Assembly: GCA_946545145.1 (NCBI GenBank)
Contig: CAMNNG010000082.1
Location: forward strand, 1 to 5,500
Direction: 5' to 3'
Origin: an uncultured Bacillota bacterium
Lineage (GTDB): Bacteria; Bacillota; Clostridia; Peptostreptococcales; Anaerovoracaceae
DNA length: 5,500 nt
A program made the position numbers and the translations under genes. Shown here one piece after another: positions 1-5,500 of the stretch. The notes under the pieces are model-generated. The model saw only the letters and a list, made by a program, of their open reading frames with translations, did no database searches and was not told the origin of the DNA. Position 1 is the stretch's first letter, and each line of letters begins with the position of its first letter.

Positions 1-266
1 GCGAATATCGCCAGCCCGTAGAAACCGATTATCGAAAGCGTCGACAGGATATCCAGTATCCCCAGGATCCGCACCGCCGTGTCGCCCTTCGCGAGCTTCC
101 TTCCAACGAAGAAGAATACGAACCCGAAAAACGCAACGATCACAAAGATCGTATTCAGCTTCCTGACGAGGTCGGTATCGACCGACGACCAAAGCAATAT
201 GAAAAGCATCAGTGCCGATATCACCGGCAGCGCTTCTATTATTATCGCGATAGTCCGCTTGTTCAT
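1..266 (-). CDS. Small multi-span membrane protein, 3' end cut by the window edge
   Basis: I do not recognise this protein. Reading leftward from ATG at 266-264, 88 codons are open with no stop before the edge, so the C-terminus is missing. The start is MNKRTIAIIIEALPVI. Three hydrophobic stretches are visible: about residues 5-26, 39-55 (with a Phe-rich FFGFVFFFVG core) and 67-88. They are separated by a polar loop near 27-38 (SSVDTDLVRKLN) and a basic loop near 56-66 (RKLAKGDTAVR). This is the pattern of a small integral membrane protein. The start is supported by an AGGTGAGG ribosome site nine bases upstream, inside the last codons of the peptidase gene; only six bases separate that gene's TAA from this ATG, which suggests one operon and translational coupling. 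The opposite strand here also has an open frame (79-363), but it lacks a comparable start context. Function is unknown; that this is a real gene is fairly sure. Confidence 0.75.
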   Translation of the reverse strand, partial: MNKRTIAIIIEALPVISALMLFILLWSSVDTDLVRKLNTIFVIVAFFGFVFFFVGRKLAKGDTAVRILGILDILSTLSIIGFYGLAIF

Positions 267-272
267 GTCACT

Positions 273-3200
273 TTACCTCACCTGGATCTTTACCTTAACA
301 GTCGTCGTCTTTGCTCTGTACAGGTTCGTGCCGGCAGCCCTGACCTTTATCTTCAGGATATAGCTGCCCCTCTTCAGCTTCTTCGAGACCTTGATCTTTC
401 CCTTTTTCTTTCCGACTTTGAAGTATTTGTTGTACTTCGCTTTCTTCTTGGCCTTCGTCGCGCTGACGAGCTTGTAAGTCACCTTGCCCTTGGCTCCCTT
501 GACGGACATAGCCTTGGAACGCTTCACGACTTTAGTCTTCTTTTTCAAGCTGCTGTATTTGATAGCGATCTTCTTGCCCTTCACGATCATCGGGTTTGCG
601 AGATCCACTCCGATCTTGCCGCTCGTCTTCACAGCGCTGTATTCACCTTCAAGATCGTAATCTTCGAGCGGATAGATCGCGCGTACCTTGACCTGATAGC
701 GTTTGCCCTTCTTCAGGCCACGCAGCACCAGCTTGTTTCCGGAAGAGACATTGAACCTCTTCGTCTTCCAGCTCTTTGTACCTTTGATGCGGTATCCGAC
801 GACATATTTCTTCGCGCCTGACTTCTTCTGGTCTTTGACCGTCACTTTCAGGCCGCTCTTTCCCGGTGTCAGTTTCAGGATCTGTCCCCTGGCCGGAACT
901 ATGTTAAACTCGCCTTCCTCCGTCATTTCCTTATACTTCGGATCTCCGGCTTTGATCTTTACTGTGTATTTCGCTCTACCGCACTTGATATTGTTCCAAT
1001 ACTTGATCGTGTACTTGTCGGGCGGGATCGTATCTCCGAACTCATCTTCGACCGTGACCTCCGGCTTCTGCGCTTTACCGTTGTATACCGGATCATCGCC
1101 CAGCGTTCCATAGCTTCCGATCTGGAGCTTCGCTACGCTTATCGGTACCACTGTCGTTCCGATGCCCTCAGCCGTCACGAAGAGAAAAGCGCTTCCGAAA
1201 TCTTTCGCCGTTACCGCCGCTCTCGACGGATCGTCCGGGTCGACATCGAGCGAAAAGATCTTGTCAGCTCCTTCAGAAAGGCTCCACGATATATCGGGCG
1301 CGTCAGATCCGTTCTCGACCTGACCCTTGAAACCGGCTCTGAAGTAATTGGTATTCCCACCTTCGATCATATGCAGGAGCCCATCTCCCACGACGTTGAT
1401 CCTGAGTGAGACATCTTTCCTCTTTGTGCAGTATCCCTTGATCGGGAAATTGTCGAACGTCATCAGCACGGAAGCCTCTCCGAAGATCTCGTTCCTGAGC
1501 GATTGACTTGAATAGTCGGACCACTTGTTATCTGCGAAGAGATAGCTTTCCTTCTTGTTGATGACACCGTTGACCCATGTATTCGCGCCCATTGCCTGAG
1601 AGAACTCCTTGCCCATGGAGTACGGCAGATTGATCGAGTATTCCCCGTCAGCCGTCCTATGTGTCTGCACTATCGCATAAGACTGCCCCGCCTGGATCGG
1701 CACCGGCTCGTCGAGATCCATCTTGTGGAAGCCACCGTATTTGAAAGGAGCAGATTCGACAGTCGCTGCCAGCTTACCGTCCGTCGGGCTCTTGAACCCG
1801 TCAGCAAGCAGGTAGATCTCACTCTTCACCGTAGTCCCCGGATAAGTCGTCTCGCACGAGATCTGCTCGAGCTGCTCGGCCGACTCCGCCTTGAAGACGT
1901 TGGCCATCTTCATCTGATTGTCTACCGCAGCTCCGCCCACCTCGGCGACCGGCATAAGATCGTGCTGGTCGATCACGTAACTGTCATCCAGCGAACCGTC
2001 GATATTGTTCTTGTCGAAGGCCAGCGCCTCCGGATTTCCCATCGACTTGTCGTAGTACGACAGCCAGAAATATCCGGAATGGACCATCACAGGATCGCCG
2101 TTATCATCCGTAACGACATTGCCTTCGAAGTCCTTCTTCGGGACTTCGATGCCCCATCCGGGCCCTTTGTTCGGGAAGTCCCTCTCCTCGGATCCCCAGC
2201 TGTTCTTGACGAGCCACGCTCCGTTCGCCGGCGGGTTGTGACCCTTGACGAAATTCGTCTTCGGATAGTTGTCGTCCCAGCCCACGATCGTCACTGCGTG
2301 GTTCGCGTATTCCTCATCCGAATACGTATAGTGAGCCCAGTTCTTGCTTATATACTCGCCGTCCCCGGCTTCCTGGCTCGGCGAATAAGTATCCGCGCAG
2401 AACCCTATCTGCACGGCTCTGCCCTCCTTGAGCATCTCTTTGATCGCTTTTGTTCCTTCGCGGTTGTATACGTACTCCTCTGTCTCCTCATCTTTCCCGG
2501 CCGGGCTGGGCAGAACGTATGACTCGCTGAGGACGAACGATTTCTTGAACCTGGTCTCTTCGGGAAGCGACCAGTCGTCGTCTTCGTCGAAGCAGTAAGC
2601 AACGTTCTTCATCTTCCCGTCCACTTTCTGCAGAACGTACTCGATGTCTCCGTTCTTTCCTTTGTACATCAGATCGGAATCAGTACTCTCAATGATCGGT
2701 CCCACGCCCTGGGCGAACAAACTCGTAGCCATGAACGGCACTCCGCCTCCGTTCAAAAGATCCTTAAGCGTGGTACCGCTCGCCGCATGAGTGCCCTCTC
2801 CATACTGAGGGTGATCCGGATCGTTGATAGCCTGGCTGACGAAATATACCAGATGCTTCTCGGAAAGATCCATCGTCTCCGCATCGTATTCATTTTCGTC
2901 TCCAAGTCCGCTCCCCAGAATGCTGCTCTCGGCCGCGGCTATCGCCGCGAATCCCCAGCACGAACCGAACGGGTTCTGGAATTTGACCGGCGTCACATAA
3001 CTCTTGCCGCCGACATTCCTAAGATCAAAACTCGACGGATAGCTTCCATCCGCCTTCTTCGCTGCTCGTCCCGGTCTGTAATCGAACGGGTCGTTCGACG
3101 GATCACGCAGCTGGTCCGCCAACTCCGCTATCGTCTCACCGGTTCCCGCATCCGCGGTGGTCTCCTCATCCGCGGCCGTCTGCGTTTCAGCCTGCGCTTC

Positions 3201-3293
3201 CGATAACGCAAAAGCCGGCAGCCCGACCGGCACGAACAGCATCGATACCGTCACTACCACTGCCAATACAGCCGTAAAAAACCTCTTCTTCAT
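273..3293 (-). CDS. Secreted papain-family (C1) cysteine peptidase with lectin-like, Ig-like and FN3-like modules
   Basis: This 1006-residue exported protease probably degrades proteins or peptides outside the cell. Residues 1-29 form a signal peptide (MKKRFF, hydrophobic core, A-F-A; a second possible cleavage site is A-Q-A at 33-35). An acidic, Thr-rich linker follows to about 60. The peptidase domain spans about 86-430 and has the full C1 catalytic set: oxyanion Gln106 and nucleophile Cys112 in QNPFGSCWGF, His332 in NHAVTIVGWDDNY, and Asn364 in WLVKNSWG. No classical I29 propeptide is seen; only about 50 residues precede the domain. A lectin-like domain typical of clostridial C1 peptidases fits 437-615. 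An Ig/BIG2-like segment covers about 628-722, a PVYNGKAQKP-type beta domain 735-799, and an FN3-like domain about 802-892. The last 112 residues are extremely basic. There is no LPxTG motif or C-terminal membrane span. Family assignment is firm; the substrate is unknown and the outer module borders are approximate. Confidence 0.93.
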   Translation of the reverse strand: MKKRFFTAVLAVVVTVSMLFVPVGLPAFALSEAQAETQTAADEETTADAGTGETIAELADQLRDPSNDPFDYRPGRAAKKADGSYPSSFDLRNVGGKSYVTPVKFQNPFGSCWGFAAIAAAESSILGSGLGDENEYDAETMDLSEKHLVYFVSQAINDPDHPQYGEGTHAASGTTLKDLLNGGGVPFMATSLFAQGVGPIIESTDSDLMYKGKNGDIEYVLQKVDGKMKNVAYCFDEDDDWSLPEETRFKKSFVLSESYVLPSPAGKDEETEEYVYNREGTKAIKEMLKEGRAVQIGFCADTYSPSQEAGDGEYISKNWAHYTYSDEEYANHAVTIVGWDDNYPKTNFVKGHNPPANGAWLVKNSWGSEERDFPNKGPGWGIEVPKKDFEGNVVTDDNGDPVMVHSGYFWLSYYDKSMGNPEALAFDKNNIDGSLDDSYVIDQHDLMPVAEVGGAAVDNQMKMANVFKAESAEQLEQISCETTYPGTTVKSEIYLLADGFKSPTDGKLAATVESAPFKYGGFHKMDLDEPVPIQAGQSYAIVQTHRTADGEYSINLPYSMGKEFSQAMGANTWVNGVINKKESYLFADNKWSDYSSQSLRNEIFGEASVLMTFDNFPIKGYCTKRKDVSLRINVVGDGLLHMIEGGNTNYFRAGFKGQVENGSDAPDISWSLSEGADKIFSLDVDPDDPSRAAVTAKDFGSAFLFVTAEGIGTTVVPISVAKLQIGSYGTLGDDPVYNGKAQKPEVTVEDEFGDTIPPDKYTIKYWNNIKCGRAKYTVKIKAGDPKYKEMTEEGEFNIVPARGQILKLTPGKSGLKVTVKDQKKSGAKKYVVGYRIKGTKSWKTKRFNVSSGNKLVLRGLKKGKRYQVKVRAIYPLEDYDLEGEYSAVKTSGKIGVDLANPMIVKGKKIAIKYSSLKKKTKVVKRSKAMSVKGAKGKVTYKLVSATKAKKKAKYNKYFKVGKKKGKIKVSKKLKRGSYILKIKVRAAGTNLYRAKTTTVKVKIQVR
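276..283 (-). promoter_or_regulatory. Ribosome binding site for the small membrane protein, inside the peptidase 3' end
   Basis: The minus strand reads AGGTGAGG, nine bases before the ATG at 266. It lies in the final sense codons of the upstream peptidase gene, just before its TAA at 275-273. This placement decides the start of the downstream gene and suggests translational coupling by terminating ribosomes. Confidence 0.6.
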
Positions 3294-3300
3294 TTTTTTG

Positions 3301-3305
3301 CCTCC
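3301..3305 (-). promoter_or_regulatory. Ribosome binding site of the C1 peptidase gene
   Basis: The minus strand reads GGAGG followed by seven bases (C then six A) and the ATG at 3293. This is a strong Shine-Dalgarno site at good spacing. It fixes the start directly before the MKKRFF signal peptide. Confidence 0.85.
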
Positions 3306-3361
3306 GGGTCAAATACCTTAAGTCAAAATCCACTTACACTTATATAGCCAAACCCATTAAT

Positions 3362-3367
3362 ATTATA
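3362..3367 (-). promoter_or_regulatory. Candidate -10 box of the leftward peptidase promoter
   Basis: The minus strand reads TATAAT exactly, about 70 bases before the peptidase ATG. I find no good -35 hexamer at 16-19 bases: the 17-base position gives AGTTTT. Either the promoter depends on an activator or AT-rich upstream DNA, or the match is chance in an AT-rich stretch. A second, weaker candidate is the TATATAAG sequence nearer the gene (around 3340-3347). Confidence 0.4.
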
Positions 3368-3392
3368 ATAACACGAAACCTCGAAAAACTCA

Positions 3393-3421
3393 TTGACTGA
3401 ATTATCCGTAACTAATACAAT
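3393..3421 (+). promoter_or_regulatory. Near-consensus housekeeping promoter for the radical SAM gene
   Basis: TTGACT at 3393-3398 (five of six matches to TTGACA) and TACAAT at 3416-3421 (five of six matches to TATAAT) are separated by exactly 17 bases. This is a strong sigma-70/sigma-A type promoter. The expected transcription start is near 3428, leaving a leader of about 70 bases before the ATG at 3501. The frame of the radical SAM gene stays open back to a TTG at 3393, but that TTG is the first triplet of the -35 box and so should not be the start codon. Confidence 0.75.
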
Positions 3422-3500
3422 CACATTGCGCGGATCACCGGTCCGTGCGGTTCGCAAAATGCCGAAACCATTTCGACCACAAATAAGCACAGTCAAGACT

Positions 3501-4607
3501 ATGAACAAAGAATTCGATCTACAGGAATATATGTCAGCAGGCGTAGAGCGCGTGGTCAAAGAAGCCGCCAAAGCGACTTTCAGCAACCCGCGCGAATCCG
3601 TATTCATGGGCAGATTCGCCCTCGCCGCCGCAAAGGCGACGAAGAAACGGAAGGAAAGTGAAAAAGACGGCTTACACGTGCCGCCCTTCCTCATCGCCAG
3701 CATCACGTCCAGCTGCAACCTCCACTGCGCCGGCTGTTACTCCAGGGCCAACCACGCGACAGTCGACCGCCAGCCGGTAGAGCAGCTCACAGGCGAAGAG
3801 TGGCTCCGCATCTTCAAGGAAGCAGAAGACCTCGGCATCAGTTTCATCCTCCTCGCGGGCGGCGAGCCGATGCTCAGGCGCGACATCATCGAGTCAGCTG
3901 GCAAGATCCCGAACATCGTTTTCCCGATCTTTACGAACGGGACATTCGTCGATGAAAGATACTTCGCGCTGCTCGACAAATGCCGCAACCTCATCCCGGT
4001 AGTAAGCATCGAGGGCGACAGAGAGGAGACCGACTCCCGCCGCGGCGACGGCATCTACGACCGCTCCATCGCGAACATGGAGGAGTTCAACGCGCGCGGA
4101 CTCGTCTACGGCGTCTCCGTCACAGTCACAAAAGAGAACATGCACAACGTCGTCTCAGACGGATTTATCGAATCGCTTGCTTCCCGCGGGTGCAAGGCCG
4201 TGTTCTACATCGAGTTCGTCCCGGTGACCGAGGAAGCAAAGTCCCTCGCGCCCGATGACGATGACAGACAGTTCATGAAAGACAGCATAGGCCGCCTTCG
4301 CGGCGGCCGCGACGATATAATGTTCATCTCATTCCCGGGCGACGAAAAAAGCTCGGGCGGATGCCTTGCCGCAGGAAGAGGATTCTTCCACATCAACTCC
4401 CACGGCGGCGCGGAGCCGTGCCCGTTCTCGGCTTACTCCGATATCAACGTCAAAGACACATCTCTGAAGGAAGCTCTCGGCTCCGGCCTCTTCTCCGCGC
4501 TCCGCGACGGCCACGTCCTCGAAGAAGACCACGCCGGCGGCTGCGTCCTCTTCGAAAAGAAGGATCAGGTCGAAGCGATCATGGGATCCCTCAAAGCCGG
4601 GAAATAA
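3501..4607 (+). CDS. Radical SAM protein of an uncharacterised Clostridia-type family
   Basis: This is a predicted cytoplasmic 4Fe-4S enzyme that cleaves S-adenosylmethionine to start radical chemistry; its substrate is unknown. From ATG 3501 it has 368 residues. An N-terminal helical region (1-60, NKEFDLQEYM onward) leads to the cluster motif CNLHCAGC with Cys72, Cys76 and Cys79. LAGGEP at about 118-123 is the SAM-binding GGE motif; FTNGT near 144-148 and VSIEGD near 168-173 are further barrel strands. The C-terminal part has GGCLAAGRGFFHIN, GGAEPCPFSAYSD and GGCVLFEK, placing Cys288, Cys307 and Cys348 where an SPASM/Twitch-like accessory cluster could bind, though fewer cysteines than the usual set are seen. 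The length is normal for this family as I recall it. The ATG at 3501 has no clear Shine-Dalgarno; ATG 3531, with AGGA four bases upstream, is the alternative (358 aa). The gene appears monocistronic, with its own promoter and terminator. Confidence 0.9.
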   Translation: MNKEFDLQEYMSAGVERVVKEAAKATFSNPRESVFMGRFALAAAKATKKRKESEKDGLHVPPFLIASITSSCNLHCAGCYSRANHATVDRQPVEQLTGEEWLRIFKEAEDLGISFILLAGGEPMLRRDIIESAGKIPNIVFPIFTNGTFVDERYFALLDKCRNLIPVVSIEGDREETDSRRGDGIYDRSIANMEEFNARGLVYGVSVTVTKENMHNVVSDGFIESLASRGCKAVFYIEFVPVTEEAKSLAPDDDDRQFMKDSIGRLRGGRDDIMFISFPGDEKSSGGCLAAGRGFFHINSHGGAEPCPFSAYSDINVKDTSLKEALGSGLFSALRDGHVLEEDHAGGCVLFEKKDQVEAIMGSLKAGK

Positions 4608-4620
4608 TTGCCACGGAATA

Positions 4621-4638
4621 GATGGCGGAATAGCCATC
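4621..4638. repeat. Short perfect hairpin just after the radical SAM stop codon
   Basis: GATGGC (4621-4626) and GCCATC (4633-4638) form a 6-bp perfect stem with loop GGAATA, 13 bases after the TAA. The heptamer GGAATAG occurs twice here (4615-4621 and 4627-4633). No T-run follows, so it is not a canonical terminator; it could protect the mRNA 3' end or be chance. Confidence 0.4.
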
Positions 4639-4704
4639 GAAATAGTTGTCCGATTTTCACGGCGGTACTTGGATTATGATGCTCGGTTCCAAACACATAC
4701 TTTT

Positions 4705-4734
4705 GCGGCGATTGGCAAATTTCGCCGCTTTTTT
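4705..4734 (+). terminator. Intrinsic terminator of the radical SAM transcript
   Basis: GCGGCGA (4705-4711) pairs with TCGCCGC (4722-4728) as a 7-bp GC-rich stem with a 10-base loop, followed directly by six T residues (4729-4734). The T-run lies only on the plus-strand side, so it acts rightward. It sits about 100 bases after the radical SAM stop, leaving an unusually long 3' untranslated region. Confidence 0.75.
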
Positions 4735-4933
4735 GGTGGCACAGTTCCAACTTTTCTCCACACAGATCCACGAGGCAGTTACTGTTCTCTTTTCGATCGA
4801 TATAATCCTCTTCAGAAGGCAATATCGAAAACCGATCCGCCGTTCTTGAACTGAAAAGAGACCGGCCTTCATCGATCATCAAAAGAGGAATTCGATATGC
4901 CCTCATTTGCCCTCTCATCTGCGGCGCCTCATC

Positions 4934-4950
4934 CGCGGGCCCCACCCGCG
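4934..4950 (-). other. GC-only hairpin downstream of the esterase gene
   Basis: CGCGGG (4934-4939) and CCCGCG (4945-4950) form a 6-bp all-GC stem with a 5-base loop, about 29 bases after the esterase stop on the minus strand. No U-run follows in that direction, so it is not a classical intrinsic terminator. It could still stabilise the esterase mRNA end or support factor-dependent termination. Confidence 0.35.
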
Positions 4951-4978
4951 CGCAAAGCAGTTACAGCTGCCGCTACCG

Positions 4979-5500
4979 CTACCGCTTCCGCCGCAGCCTC
5001 ACCGGTATCACAACAGCCCCGACGATCACCATCATCACCGCGGCCAGCATCCCGCAGATTCTGTACACCTGCGGCACATTATAGCTCAGCTGCGTGTAGC
5101 ACCCGTTGAAATATCTGCCCAGGAGCGGCTCGATCTCCTTCCTCTGATCCGCCTTGATGTCGCTCTCCATATGGATATCCTCCCCGAGCACCATCGTCCT
5201 CCGCGAGGCAGCGTCATACCTGTCCCACGTGTGCTGCTCCGTCGACGGATCGCCCGTCCTCGCGAAACTCACCCACATATCCTGCACCGCGTCCGCAAGA
5301 TCCGGGTCGAACTTTCCGCCCGTGTAGATATCCTCGTCCGGGTTGCCGAAAACATAAGCAAGCTCCACCGCGTGACACGCTCCGATCTTCTCGTCCGCGC
5401 AGGGGTAGGTCCAGTAGTAAGCAAACACGTCGCTTCCGTTCTCCGAATGCAGCTCCGCCTGCTTCATCGCCGGCACGCGGAACAACGTCTCGTTATAGAA
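4979..5500 (-). CDS. Type B carboxylesterase, C-terminal part with membrane anchor (5' end off the window)
   Basis: The 173 visible residues are the C-terminal third of an alpha/beta-hydrolase ester-cleaving enzyme of the carboxylesterase type B family. The frame is open through the right edge (FYNETLFRVPAMKQAEL), so the nucleophile Ser and acidic residue lie outside. The fragment contains the catalytic His motif GACHAVELAYVFGN (His at visible residue 43) and the family's WVSFARTGDPS segment followed by W-D-R-Y-D and TMVLGED. Unusually, the catalytic domain is followed by a hydrophobic stretch (about 148-167, CGMLAAVMMVIVGAVVIPV) ending in RLRRKR and the TAG stop at 4979-4981. This looks like a single membrane anchor with a basic stop-transfer end. 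If the missing N-terminus has a signal peptide, the enzyme would face outside. The gene converges on the radical SAM gene. Substrate is unknown. Confidence 0.88.
   Translation of the reverse strand, partial: FYNETLFRVPAMKQAELHSENGSDVFAYYWTYPCADEKIGACHAVELAYVFGNPDEDIYTGGKFDPDLADAVQDMWVSFARTGDPSTEQHTWDRYDAASRRTMVLGEDIHMESDIKADQRKEIEPLLGRYFNGCYTQLSYNVPQVYRICGMLAAVMMVIVGAVVIPVRLRRKR

Larger units (their letters stand above)
4608..4978. other. Non-coding interval between the convergent radical SAM and esterase genes
   Basis: These 371 bases hold no gene I can support. Several short frames are open on both strands (4646-4849 plus; 4657-4872 and 4565-4945 minus), but they overlap each other, mostly use TTG or GTG starts without ribosome sites, and show no recognisable domain. 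The interval does contain a hairpin just after the radical SAM stop, an intrinsic terminator, a TTTTCGAT/ATCGAAAA inverted repeat (4790-4797 and 4824-4831), and a GC-only hairpin near the esterase end. Confidence 0.6.

Noticed and set aside
79..363. Plus-strand open frame of 94 codons
   Set aside because: It is antisense to the membrane protein start and the peptidase end, begins with a non-ATG codon without a ribosome site, and its hydrophobic look mirrors the opposite strand.
1659..2522. Plus-strand open frame of 287 codons inside the peptidase gene
   Set aside because: It is antisense to the well-supported catalytic domain, is rich in Arg, His, Val and Leu as expected for a shadow frame, and has no recognisable domain.
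3149..3175. Direct repeats of CATCCGCGG
   Set aside because: The two copies fall in the low-complexity Ala/Asp/Glu/Thr linker of the peptidase and are explained by repeated codons.
3393..3500. N-terminal extension of the radical SAM protein from TTG 3393
   Set aside because: The TTG is part of a near-consensus -35 box, no ribosome site precedes it, and the encoded residues do not resemble the family's N-terminus as I recall it.
4801..4806. TATAAT on the plus strand in the intergenic interval
   Set aside because: The best-spaced -35 (GTTACT) matches only half the consensus, and no rightward gene follows.
4646..4849. Plus-strand small frame as a possible peptide substrate of the radical SAM enzyme
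   Set aside because: It has a TTG start with no ribosome site, no cysteine-rich or repeated core, and the terminator lies inside it.
4565..4945. Minus-strand open frame of 126 codons after the esterase
   Set aside because: It starts with GTG, lacks a ribosome site, overlaps the radical SAM 3' end, crosses the terminator hairpin and shows no recognisable motif.
4971..4990. Tandem hexamer-like run of CCGCTA/CCGCTT triplets
   Set aside because: It is only about three imperfect units spanning the Arg-Lys-Arg codons and stop of the esterase, too short to call a repeat array or CRISPR.
4897..5109. Plus-strand Ala/Ser/Pro-rich frame of 70 codons with AGAGGA upstream of its ATG
   Set aside because: Most of it is antisense to the esterase C-terminus, and its composition is what the repeated CCGCTA triplets and GC-rich codons on the other strand would produce.

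Overview
The window looks like a chromosomal stretch from an anaerobic, gut- or oral-type Bacillota (Clostridia) with moderate GC content. The pointers are a large secreted papain-family protease with the Ig-like/YNGKAQKP and Lys-rich C-terminal modules common in Eubacterium/Mogibacterium-like organisms, a radical SAM protein of a Clostridia-typical family, and Gram-positive style Shine-Dalgarno sites, promoters and an intrinsic terminator. The taxonomic placement is inferred from these protein families only; no rRNA or marker gene is present.

Layout. Positions 1-266 (minus) hold the start of a small multi-span membrane protein that runs off the left edge. Immediately upstream of it, six bases away and probably in the same operon, 273-3293 (minus) encodes a 1006-residue secreted C1 cysteine peptidase with lectin-like, Ig-like and fibronectin III-like modules and a very basic tail. 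The interval 3294-3500 is a divergent promoter region: a leftward -10 box for the peptidase and a near-consensus rightward promoter for the radical SAM gene at 3501-4607 (plus, 368 aa). The interval 4608-4978 is non-coding and carries a small hairpin, a convincing rightward intrinsic terminator and a GC-only hairpin. Positions 4979-5500 (minus) hold the C-terminal end of a type B carboxylesterase with a C-terminal membrane anchor, cut by the right edge.

How the parts fit. The peptidase and the esterase both look like surface or secreted hydrolases, and the small membrane protein may be co-translated with the peptidase. The radical SAM enzyme is transcribed alone from its own promoter and terminator. 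It has intact cluster- and SAM-binding motifs and three conserved-looking C-terminal cysteines, but no substrate can be read from its neighbours: I found no RiPP precursor, transporter or cofactor-pathway partner. I see no CRISPR, RNA gene, insertion sequence or phage signature. The main open biological question here is the function of the orphan radical SAM protein; nothing else in the window amounts to a new multi-gene system.
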